Source of the DNA: Acidobacteriota bacterium
GTDB taxonomy: Bacteria > Acidobacteriota > Terriglobia > Bryobacterales > Bryobacteraceae
DNA length: 64,000 nucleotides
Direction: 5' to 3'
NCBI GenBank assembly: GCA_025350695.1
Contig: JANXXI010000005.1
Location: 1 to 64,000 of the forward strand
Positions 56,601-64,000 of the stretch are shown here, piece after piece (the first letter of the stretch is position 1; every line of letters starts with the position of its first letter). Both the position numbers and the translations under genes were made by a program. The notes under the pieces are model-generated. The model was not told where the DNA came from and made no database searches. It was given only the letters and a program-made list of their open reading frames with translations.

Positions 56601-59264
56601 CTACGGCAGAAAGACAAACTCATTCGACGACATCAGCACATGACAAAAGCTTTGCCACGCTTTCGCCCGCGCATCGTTCCCACCAAGTTTCTGCGCCATG
56701 CTCGCAATATAGCTCAATGCCCTATCCACTTCCTGCGGCTCGGCCTTGCGCGTCAACGCCAACAGATACGCCCGATCAATGCGCGAGGAATCCGTAAGCG
56801 ATTCGTCCGTCAGCAACCGGTCCGCAAACCCCTTGGCATGCTCCACCACATACTTGCTGTTCATCATGAACAACGCCTGCGGAGCCACATTCGTTCGCGG
56901 CCGCCCGTCGCTTGAAGTTGTCGCATCGCCATAATCAAACGTCGCCAGCACGGTAGGAATGCTGCCACGCCGCACTGGAATATACAATGTCCGACGCGTC
57001 ATATCATCGGGCTCAACCTTCGGACGCTTCATTTTGCCGCTAGGAAGCATGGGGCCTCCTAAAGCGCCGTCCAGGCTTCCATCCAACACCAGAAAACTGT
57101 CGCGAATCTGTTCCACGCTCATGCGGGCCCTCGGGAAGCGACTCAACAATCGGTTGGAAGGGTCAGCCTGCTTGGCCTCCGGCGCGACCGTCGTCGACAT
57201 CCGATAGGCGTTCGACAAAAGGATCGTCCGATGCAGCGCCTTCACCGACCAACCTTGCTCAACAAACTGCGTCGCCAAATAATCCAGTAATTCGGGATGC
57301 GATGGCTTCTCACCAGTCGTGCCCCAGTTGTTAGCCGTGCGCACCAACGCCTCCCCGAAATGGCCCTGCCAAACCCGGTTCACAAAAACGCGGGCCGTCA
57401 ACGGGTTCGATCGATCCGTCAGCCAGGCAGCCAACTCCATCCGGCCGCTACCTTTAATATCGTGCGGTTGCTTGGGTGTCATCACCGTAAGGAACTGTTT
57501 GCCCACCGGTTCCCCCGGATTCAAATGGTCGCCCCGCGTGAAAATCCGCTGCTGTATCGAAGGCCCGTCGGTAACAGCGCTGGCCATCGCCGGTTCGGCC
57601 GGCATGGTGCGTTCCAGTTCAGCATATTCCGCCCGAAGCTGAGCCACACGGGGGCTATCGGTCAGTTCCATCGGCCCACCAAACGTCGTCGCCGCGAAAA
57701 ACGAATTGTCCTTACCATCAAACTTGGGCCGCTCCGGCAAGTCACGATCCGCCGCCACTTCCTGCGCGTACCGCCGGCGCCAGTTACTAAGTTGCGTGTC
57801 CCACTTGGTCGCTGTTGCGTCGTAAGTTATCTGATAGTTTTTCGCGACAGCGGCGATCGTTTCCTCCGTCGCTTCCCGCCATGTCCTCCAGTAGTCGGCG
57901 TCTTTCTTAGCTAGGTCCACCCATCGATCAAGCAGTCTCCGCTCCAAGCCCAACTCCTCAGCCAAAGCCGCCGTGGGCTTCTTCAAATGCTGCGCTTTCC
58001 AGGCAGCCACCAAGTATTCGGCGATCTTCGGACGCAGCAGCAGGTTCTCGCGAGTGGCATCCTCGGCAGCGGCATCTTCCAGCTCAATGCGCTTTGAATA
58101 AGTCCGCCAACGATGGGCTTGATACATGCCATATTCACCAGCATCGAGCGGCGCGTTGTACAAGTAGGAAACCGAGCCAGGACGGCCAAGATTGCGGAAG
58201 CTTTGCGTGCTGGCGAAGATCGAAGCCAATCCGTAATAGTCCTTGGTGAGGATCGGATCGAACTTGTGATCGTGACATCGAGCGCAGGAAACAGTCAGTC
58301 CTAACAGCGCCTTCGACACGGTGTCGATCTGCTCGTCCACCACGTCATAGATCATCTTGATTCGATCCTGTTGCGCCAGCGGCTTGGGCCCAAGCGCTAG
58401 AAATCCAGTGGCTACGGTGCGCTCCTGTTTACGTTCCGGGCCTGTCATCAGGTCGCCCGCAATCTGCTCCTGAACAAACTGGTTGAACGGAAGATCAGCA
58501 TTAAAAGCATTCACCACGTAATCGCGGTAACGCCAAGCGTAAGGATAGATGTGGTCTTCATCCATGCCCGTGGAATCCGCATACCGGGCGACGTCAAGCC
58601 AATGGCGTCCCCAACGTTCCCCATAACGCGGCGAGGCCAGCAGCTTATCCACCACCTTCGCATACGCTTGCTTCGATTCATCTTTGAGAAACGCATCGAT
58701 CTCTTCAAGCGAAGGCGGCAGACCCGTAAGGTCATACGTCACCCGCCGCAACAACGCTAGCTTCGATACGGCTCCAGCAGGCTTCAGCCCTTGCGCTTCC
58801 AACTTAGCCAGCACAAACCGGTCCACATTCGTTTGCACCCATGCTTCGTTTTTCACTTTTGGAGGAACTACGTTCCGCACCGGTTGAAACGCCCAATGAT
58901 TGGTGGTCAATTTCTTTTCAGCGGTAACCGGAGCGTTTGGCCAATCAGCGCCAAGCCCGATCCATTCACGAATAGAAGCGATTGCCTCAGCCCCGAGTTT
59001 CCCCGAAGGCGGCATCTTCACTTTTTCGCCGTAAGTGACAGCGGAATACAGGCGGCTCTGCTGCGGATCACCTCTTACCACAAAGGAACTTACGTTCACC
59101 CCTGTCTGTAGATCGAGCCCGCCCATCTTCACGTTGCCGCTATGGCAGGCGTAGCAATGCTGCGCCAACACGGGCCTAACCTTCTTTTCAAAGTGTTCCA
59201 AACCCGCGTCCTGCGCGAGCAACGGAAGCGTCAACAGAAAGAGACAACTACGCAATGATGCCAT
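56601..59264 (-). CDS. PSD1-type protein (cytochrome c + DUF1549 + DUF1553)
   Basis: 887 residues with a signal peptide (Leu-Phe-Leu-Leu-Thr-Leu-Pro-Leu-Leu-Ala-Gln). The N-terminal heme segment has Cys37-Tyr-Ala-Cys-His41 and 'KMPPSGKLGAEAIASIREWIGLGADWP'. DUF1549 covers ~120-330 ('NVDRFVLAKLEAQGL', 'RYGERWGRHWLDVARYADSTGMDEDHIYPYAWRYRDYVV') and DUF1553 ~600-860 ('RMELAAWLTDRSNPLTARVFVNRVWQGHFGEALVRTANNWGTTGEKPSHPELLDYLA', 'VPRGSIP' type ends). A second Cys-Ala-Arg-Cys-His lies in the middle, a further possible heme site. These pair with DUF1501 proteins in Planctomycetes and Acidobacteriota, probably for exported oxidation of complex sugars. Confidence 0.93.
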   Translation of the reverse strand: MASLRSCLFLLTLPLLAQDAGLEHFEKKVRPVLAQHCYACHSGNVKMGGLDLQTGVNVSSFVVRGDPQQSRLYSAVTYGEKVKMPPSGKLGAEAIASIREWIGLGADWPNAPVTAEKKLTTNHWAFQPVRNVVPPKVKNEAWVQTNVDRFVLAKLEAQGLKPAGAVSKLALLRRVTYDLTGLPPSLEEIDAFLKDESKQAYAKVVDKLLASPRYGERWGRHWLDVARYADSTGMDEDHIYPYAWRYRDYVVNAFNADLPFNQFVQEQIAGDLMTGPERKQERTVATGFLALGPKPLAQQDRIKMIYDVVDEQIDTVSKALLGLTVSCARCHDHKFDPILTKDYYGLASIFASTQSFRNLGRPGSVSYLYNAPLDAGEYGMYQAHRWRTYSKRIELEDAAAEDATRENLLLRPKIAEYLVAAWKAQHLKKPTAALAEELGLERRLLDRWVDLAKKDADYWRTWREATEETIAAVAKNYQITYDATATKWDTQLSNWRRRYAQEVAADRDLPERPKFDGKDNSFFAATTFGGPMELTDSPRVAQLRAEYAELERTMPAEPAMASAVTDGPSIQQRIFTRGDHLNPGEPVGKQFLTVMTPKQPHDIKGSGRMELAAWLTDRSNPLTARVFVNRVWQGHFGEALVRTANNWGTTGEKPSHPELLDYLATQFVEQGWSVKALHRTILLSNAYRMSTTVAPEAKQADPSNRLLSRFPRARMSVEQIRDSFLVLDGSLDGALGGPMLPSGKMKRPKVEPDDMTRRTLYIPVRRGSIPTVLATFDYGDATTSSDGRPRTNVAPQALFMMNSKYVVEHAKGFADRLLTDESLTDSSRIDRAYLLALTRKAEPQEVDRALSYIASMAQKLGGNDARAKAWQSFCHVLMSSNEFVFLP

Positions 59265-60654
59265 GGGCCACCGATCCTGCTATATCCGTCAACCGGAAAT
59301 TCCGTCCCGCGAAGGGATAAGTCAATTTTTCGTGATTGAGCCCCATAAGGTGCAGCACTGTGGCATGCAGGTCGTGAAGGTGCATGCGATTTTCCACGGC
59401 GTGATAACCGAACTCGTCAGTCGCCCCATAAACGAATCCCGGCTTCACGCCCGCCCCGGCCATCCACATCGTGTAGCCGTAAGGATTATGGTCGCGGCCA
59501 TCGTTGCCTTGCGCCCACGGAGTACGCCCAAACTCGCCGCCCCAAATCACCAGCGTATCCTGTAACAAACCCCTCGCCTTCAAATCCTTCAACAATCCAG
59601 CAATTGGCTTATCCACTTCCGCCGCATTTTTCGTGTGCAGCTTCTGCAGTTCGCTGTGCTGATCCCATTTGTAACTGTGGGAGCACTGCACAAACCGCAC
59701 GCCCCGTTCACTCAGCCGCCTAGCCAGCAAACACTGCCAACCAAAATCACGAGTAACCTCGTCATCCATGCCATACAACTTCTTGGTGGCTTCCGATTCC
59801 CGATCCACTTCAAACGCCTCCGGGGCCTTCACCTGCATCCGGAACGCCAGCTCAAAAGCCCCGATCCGCGCTTCCAGTTCCGGATCATGATCGTTCGCTG
59901 ATGCATGCTTGCGATTCATGTTTTGCAACATGTCCAGCTCGTAGCGCTGATGCTCCGCAGGCAGTCCCTTCGAGATTAAATAGGGTACGGGCTCTTTCGC
60001 AATCTCCTCCACCTTCATGCCCGAGTTGCCGATAGCGGTGCCTTGATAATCGCTCGGAAGGAAGCTGGAGCTCCAATTGTTCTGCCCGCCGTGACCCAGC
60101 GATGGCTTAATAGTAATGAAGCCCGGCAGATTCTGGTTTTCAGTACCCAGGCCGTAAAGCATCCACGAACCCATGCTGGGCCGCTTAAACGAAAACACGC
60201 CGGTATGCAGTTGCAGCAGCGCCGCCCCGTGATCGACGCCATCGCCGACCATGGATCGCAGAACGCACAGGTCGTCGGCGCAAGTAGCCACGTTCGGAAA
60301 AAGGCTGCTGACCGGAATACCGCTCTGGCCATGTTGTTTGAAATCCCATAACGGTTTCATCAGCCCACGCACAGCATCCTCGCCAAACGTCAATCCACGT
60401 TTGAATGGCACAGGCTTGCCATTGTCCGTCACTAGCCGTGGCTTCGGATCGAACGTGTCGATGCTCGAAGGCCCGCCATGCATGAAAAGAAAAATAACGC
60501 GTTTGGCCTTCGGTGCAAAATGCGGATTCTTCAGCCCCAGGGGATTAGTGGCTTCCGCCCCAAACAATCCTCGAAGTCCCAAGAGGCCAAAGCCAGCCCC
60601 CGATTGACGCAATAGGGCGCGGCGAGGAATTTTGCGTGGTAACGGCATGACCAC
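59248..60654 (-). CDS. Tat-exported DUF1501 protein
   Basis: 468 residues. Twin-arginine signal (Pro-Arg-Arg-Ala-Leu-Leu-Arg-Gln-Ser). DUF1501 is an alkaline-phosphatase/sulfatase-like fold, here with 'VIFLFMHGGPSSIDTFDPKPRL' at the start, 'GGQNNWSSSFLPSDYQGTAIG', 'VIWGGEFGRTPWAQGNDGRDHNPYGYTMWMAGAGVKPG' and 'LHATVLHLMGLNHEKLTY' with the His/Asp metal ligands. Catalysis has not been shown in this family. It overlaps the following PSD1 gene by 17 bases, the standard two-gene unit. Confidence 0.93.
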   Translation of the reverse strand: MVMPLPRKIPRRALLRQSGAGFGLLGLRGLFGAEATNPLGLKNPHFAPKAKRVIFLFMHGGPSSIDTFDPKPRLVTDNGKPVPFKRGLTFGEDAVRGLMKPLWDFKQHGQSGIPVSSLFPNVATCADDLCVLRSMVGDGVDHGAALLQLHTGVFSFKRPSMGSWMLYGLGTENQNLPGFITIKPSLGHGGQNNWSSSFLPSDYQGTAIGNSGMKVEEIAKEPVPYLISKGLPAEHQRYELDMLQNMNRKHASANDHDPELEARIGAFELAFRMQVKAPEAFEVDRESEATKKLYGMDDEVTRDFGWQCLLARRLSERGVRFVQCSHSYKWDQHSELQKLHTKNAAEVDKPIAGLLKDLKARGLLQDTLVIWGGEFGRTPWAQGNDGRDHNPYGYTMWMAGAGVKPGFVYGATDEFGYHAVENRMHLHDLHATVLHLMGLNHEKLTYPFAGRNFRLTDIAGSVAHGIIA

Positions 60655-61048
60655 ATTCTATCTAAATCCTTCTATCTGTTCGTTTGGCGCCCGAGGTGCC
60701 CCTATGCAACTCGGAAAATACGCCGTTCCCTACGTCAATTTCACGAGCCTCATTGGACGGTAGTGATGCTTCCATAGCCTCGACCTTTCAAGTTGGCCGC
60801 CCCATTCACGCCAACATATCTAATGTCCGACAGCATGGATGGATTCAACTCTCCCTCGCAGATTCGCTCTCTCGTTACAAACTACGACGGAGGCCCGCGT
60901 AGTTGTCCTTTTACAAAACACCAAGTGCTGAACTCAAGAAGGATGATTTTATTCCACGCGTGATGTGTCGCCGACCCCGTGCAGGTTCAGTAAGTCGGGG
61001 TCTAGCTGTGATAAAGTTAATGCAAATTGGTCCTGTTTGGAGGTCGAA
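60655..61048. other. Intergenic region with a hairpin, before the last TonB receptor
   Basis: No gene seen. It carries the divergent promoters of the DUF1501 gene and the receptor. GACCCCG (60973-60979) pairs with CGGGGTC (60996-61002) across a 16-base loop. GGAGG lies 5-6 bases before the receptor ATG at 61049. Confidence 0.5.
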
Positions 61049-64000
61049 ATGCGTCTCTCGTTCTTGCTCACAATAGCCTTCGTGCTCACCCTGGAAGCAC
61101 AACAGTCCACGGCCAGACTCCTGGGAACCGTGCTCGATCCCGGCTCCGCCTCCATCAGCGGCGCAACCATAACAGTCGTAAACATCGCTACGTCGCAACG
61201 GCGTTCCGTCCAGACAAACGCCGAAGGCGAATATTCCATTTCGCTGCTCCCTATCGGCGAGTACACAATGCTGGTCGAGGCTGCCGGCTTTCCTTCTAAA
61301 TCCATCCGCGGCATCGTGCTGCAAGTCGATCAGGAAGCCCGCATCGACGTTAGTATGAAGCTCGGCTCCACTAACGAGACCATTACCGTTCAGGCCGAGG
61401 CGCCTTTGCTCGTCACCGACACATCGTCCGTTGGTCAAGTGATCGAAAATAAAGCCATCGTGAACATGCCCTTGAACGGCCGTGCATTCTGGCAGCTGGC
61501 GCAACTCACCCCCGGCGTGGTCTTTACCCCCGGCGGTTCCGATATTACTTCAGGCGGCCAAGGCATTCGGGCCACGCGAGTGGGCCTGCGAATCAGCGGA
61601 AGCAGCCGCCTCGCTGGTGGCTGGTTCCTGGACGGCTTCGATATCACGGAGTACGAATTGGGCGCCACCTCGATCACTCCTTCCACCGACGCCATTCAGG
61701 AGTTCAAAGTTCTTGCCGGTGGCATGAGCGCCGAGTACGCCCTTCCATCGGTGATAAACGCGGCGCTCAAAAGCGGATCGAATGCATTCCACGGTGGGCT
61801 CTACGAATACCTGCGCAATGAAAAGCTACAAGCCCGCAACTTTTTTGCCGCCACAATTCCGCCTCTTAAACGAAACCAGTTCGGCGCTACTTTTGGCGGC
61901 CCTATCCTGAAGGACAAGATCTTTTTCTTCACCGACTATGAGGGCGGAAGGACTCGCCAGGGAACCACCTTCAATACCGTAGTTCCCACACAAGCCCAAC
62001 TCAACGGCGATTTCTTCGGGGCCAGGCCCATCTACGATCCGCTTTCCACCAGGTCCAATCCCGCCAATCCGAGCCAGTTCATCCGCGACGTGTTCCCGGG
62101 CAATATTCTCCCCCCGGGGAGAATCGCCAGCCAGGCAGCCTACTTCAAACCGTTTTTCCCCGTCCCAAACAGCGGCTTGAACCGTTTTACATCTTCACCG
62201 GCATTAGCCATCGATACCGACAAGTTCGACATCAAAGTGTCGCCGCGGCTATCCGCCAAGGACAGTATCGTCAGCCGTTACTCCTTCGTCAATAACAATG
62301 AGACTGATCCCGCCGCCTATCCCGCTCTTGGCGCGTATCCCCTGCGCAGCCGGTCGCAGAACGTTGGGCTCAGCTTCCTGCATGTCTTCACACCCAACGT
62401 CACCTGGGAGCTTGCGGGCAATTACTACCGAACCTTCTTTTACTTCCTGAACGCCAGCGCGTTCAATGGCAAAGACGTGGTTTCGCAAGCGGGCATCACC
62501 GGCTTTGAAGGGATCTCCAGCCTGCAACCGGCCGCTCCTCTTCTCAATCTATCCGGCTACCAGGCATGGGCCGGCAGCACCGACAACCGCCCGAAAGCCA
62601 ATCGCATCCGAACCTATCAATATCGCAGCGCCATCACTTGGTCGCACGGCAATCACGATATGAAGTTCGGCATTCAGCTCTCGCACCAGGCCCACGCGTT
62701 CTTAAACGGCAACGCCTCTCAAGGCACATTCAATTTCGATGGCCGCTACACGCAGAATCCGCAGAGCACCGGAAACACGGGCGACTCGTTTGCCGACTTC
62801 CTCCTCGGCTATCCGTTCAGCGTGCAGCGCGCCACTCCCATCCAGATTTTCGGCGATAGCGGAAACTTCCTCCACATGTACGGGCAGGACAACTATCGCT
62901 TGACTAAAAACCTGACCGTGAACGTTGGCGTTCGATGGGAAGTGAACTCGATGTTGGTGGGCATACGCGGGCAATCGAACGCGTTTGATTTCGCTACCGG
63001 CAAGATCATCATACCCACTCGAAACGGTTCCCCGGACCTCACCGCCCAGCCAGGATCGGCCAAGGCTTGGGAGGTTTTCCGTCCGCTCCTTGAGACATCG
63101 GAGGAGAAGAATCTGCCGTGGTCGTTGCGGCATCCGAATCCGCACGATATTGCGCCAAGAATTGGCTTTGCATGGCGTCCTAACGGCAGCAATCGCTGGG
63201 TGGTTCGCTCCGCTTACGGCATCTTCTATGTCTATCCGGATTCGAACATTTTGTTAGGTCAAGTCCGCACGCCTCCGTTCGTAATCCTGCAGGTGATAAA
63301 TAATGATGTGCCCACCGCGGCCACTCCGGTCCCCAGGCGCAATCTCGCTAATTATTTTCTTGGCCAATCGTTGGTGGACATAAACGCCACCCCCTCACCC
63401 ACCACGGGCGGCACGGACTACGCGACCACTTACACACAGACCTGGAACTTCAATGTGCAGCGGGAATTCGCCAACAGTATCGCGATGGAGGTGGGCTACG
63501 TGGCCAATAAGGGCACGCATCTTCAAACCTCATCTCAGTACAACGTTCCTTTTCCCGGCCCCGGCAATGTGCAGGCGCGCCGTCCCTATCCGCAGTGGGG
63601 CGTTCTGGATTACAAAATCTGGGGCGGATCGAGCACCTACCATAGCCTTCAAGCGAAGATAGAAAAACGCTTCTCTTCCGGATTCTCTTTCCTTGGCGCT
63701 TATACCTGGTCAAAATGCATTGATGGGCCAGGCAGCGAGGAGGGCGGGGCTCCCGCATACTACCTCGACAATCTCTACAAGGGCCGCTGCGATTATGACG
63801 TGCCCCACAACTTCGTGACCAGTTACATCTGGGAATTGCCGTTCGGAAAAGGCAGACGATTTTTATCCGGCGCACCCAAGGCGCTTGATTTCGTCGTGGG
63901 CGGCTGGCAGTGGCAAGGGATTAACACTCTGCAATCGGGCGTGCCCTATAACGTCAGCATTAACGTTGATCGCGCAAACACCGGCGTCGGCCAGCGTCCT
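61049..64000 (+). CDS. TonB-dependent receptor, Oar-like (3' end outside window)
   Basis: Open from ATG 61049 to the window end, 984 codons. Signal peptide ends Thr-Leu-Glu-Ala-Gln. A CarboxypepD_reg domain follows (~20-110: 'ARLLGTVLDPGSASISGATITVVN', 'GEYSISLLPIGEYTMLVEAAGF'), then the plug ('NMPLNGRAFWQLAQLTPGVVFTPGG', 'WFLDGFDITEYELGATSITPSTDAIQEFKVLAG') and the barrel ('NQFGATFGGPILKDKIFFFTDYEGGR', 'TWSKCIDGPGSE', 'FVTSYIWELPFGKGRRF'). The Oar-type fold is clear. The expected length is about 1,050-1,150, so only the last strands are missing. GGAGG before the ATG fixes the start. Substrate unknown. Confidence 0.93.
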   Translation, partial: MRLSFLLTIAFVLTLEAQQSTARLLGTVLDPGSASISGATITVVNIATSQRRSVQTNAEGEYSISLLPIGEYTMLVEAAGFPSKSIRGIVLQVDQEARIDVSMKLGSTNETITVQAEAPLLVTDTSSVGQVIENKAIVNMPLNGRAFWQLAQLTPGVVFTPGGSDITSGGQGIRATRVGLRISGSSRLAGGWFLDGFDITEYELGATSITPSTDAIQEFKVLAGGMSAEYALPSVINAALKSGSNAFHGGLYEYLRNEKLQARNFFAATIPPLKRNQFGATFGGPILKDKIFFFTDYEGGRTRQGTTFNTVVPTQAQLNGDFFGARPIYDPLSTRSNPANPSQFIRDVFPGNILPPGRIASQAAYFKPFFPVPNSGLNRFTSSPALAIDTDKFDIKVSPRLSAKDSIVSRYSFVNNNETDPAAYPALGAYPLRSRSQNVGLSFLHVFTPNVTWELAGNYYRTFFYFLNASAFNGKDVVSQAGITGFEGISSLQPAAPLLNLSGYQAWAGSTDNRPKANRIRTYQYRSAITWSHGNHDMKFGIQLSHQAHAFLNGNASQGTFNFDGRYTQNPQSTGNTGDSFADFLLGYPFSVQRATPIQIFGDSGNFLHMYGQDNYRLTKNLTVNVGVRWEVNSMLVGIRGQSNAFDFATGKIIIPTRNGSPDLTAQPGSAKAWEVFRPLLETSEEKNLPWSLRHPNPHDIAPRIGFAWRPNGSNRWVVRSAYGIFYVYPDSNILLGQVRTPPFVILQVINNDVPTAATPVPRRNLANYFLGQSLVDINATPSPTTGGTDYATTYTQTWNFNVQREFANSIAMEVGYVANKGTHLQTSSQYNVPFPGPGNVQARRPYPQWGVLDYKIWGGSSTYHSLQAKIEKRFSSGFSFLGAYTWSKCIDGPGSEEGGAPAYYLDNLYKGRCDYDVPHNFVTSYIWELPFGKGRRFLSGAPKALDFVVGGWQWQGINTLQSGVPYNVSINVDRANTGVGQRP

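Noticed and set aside
61027-61299. Small plus-strand frame at the start of the last TonB receptor
   Set aside because: The receptor frame from 61049 has a signal peptide, domain match and ribosome-binding site.
1-64000. CRISPR arrays, prophage, transposases, tRNA or rRNA genes
   Set aside because: Looked for regular repeats, phage structural genes, DDE transposases and tRNA-like arms; none seen. The scarred regions carry no transposase remnant I can recognise.

Overview
The window looks like chromosome from an Acidobacteriota member of the Solibacter/Bryobacter group. This is inferred from gene content: Oar-type TonB-dependent receptors with carboxypeptidase-regulatory N-termini at both ends, a protein ending in the Solibacter-type TIGR03437 domain, paired PSD1 cytochrome/DUF1501 proteins, Tat-exported Gfo/Idh/MocA proteins, and TPR or HEAT proteins carrying redox domains. 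No rRNA, tRNA, CRISPR array, prophage or intact IS element was recognised.

Layout. 1-5.5 kb: the end of a TonB receptor, a second receptor reduced to its two ends, a YfhO-like membrane protein and a ribbon-helix-helix/PIN toxin-antitoxin pair. 5.5-9.5 kb: a membrane pyrophosphatase, then 1.5 kb of largely decayed DNA. 9.5-17.7 kb: a Gfo/Idh/MocA protein, BON and Uma2 proteins, and a leftward run of glycosyltransferase, PP2C phosphatase, three secreted proteins and thiD. 17.7-20.4 kb: a scarred region in which two copies of a roughly 0.5-kb segment flank HicBA and an orphan antitoxin. One copy runs into a deleted cysteine-synthase pseudogene. The other lies upstream of the intact gene. 20.4-23.2 kb: a complete protein-thiocarboxylate cysteine pathway (CysM-type synthase, JAMM protease, CysO/ThiS-like carrier, MoeZ-like E1-rhodanese). 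23.2-24.2 kb: a broken methyltransferase. 24.2-30.7 kb: YjbR, nucleoside hydrolase, papain-family peptidase, DinB, a LysW-like acidic protein with small secreted and thioredoxin-fold proteins, RlmH and a CAAX-protease-related protein. 30.7-39.9 kb: three large exported proteins (diheme toroid/HEAT protein, TPR lipoprotein, beta-propeller/TIGR03437). 39.9-48.6 kb: a broken hydrolase, tyrS, an M16 peptidase, YdcF, a second PIN toxin-antitoxin pair, a LytTR regulator and an SDR protein. 48.8-60.7 kb: TPR-thioredoxin, sulfatase, ApbE, SUMF1-like, Gfo/Idh/MocA, a small secreted protein, PSD1 and DUF1501. 61.0 kb to the end: the start of another TonB receptor.

How the genes fit together. Most products are exported and fit a lifestyle based on extracellular polymer breakdown and envelope redox work. 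The clearest metabolic unit is the four-gene cysteine cluster. Its carrier ends in Gly-Gly-Leu, so the adjacent JAMM protease may have to unmask the di-glycine as well as release cysteine.

The most unusual structure is 18.2-20.4 kb. The two copies share hairpins with a compensatory base change, and a segment of about 145 bp bounded by 10-bp inverted repeats lies in opposite orientation in the two copies. At least five other loci are decayed. Three of them (TonB receptor, cysteine synthase, methyltransferase) kept both ends and lost the middle.
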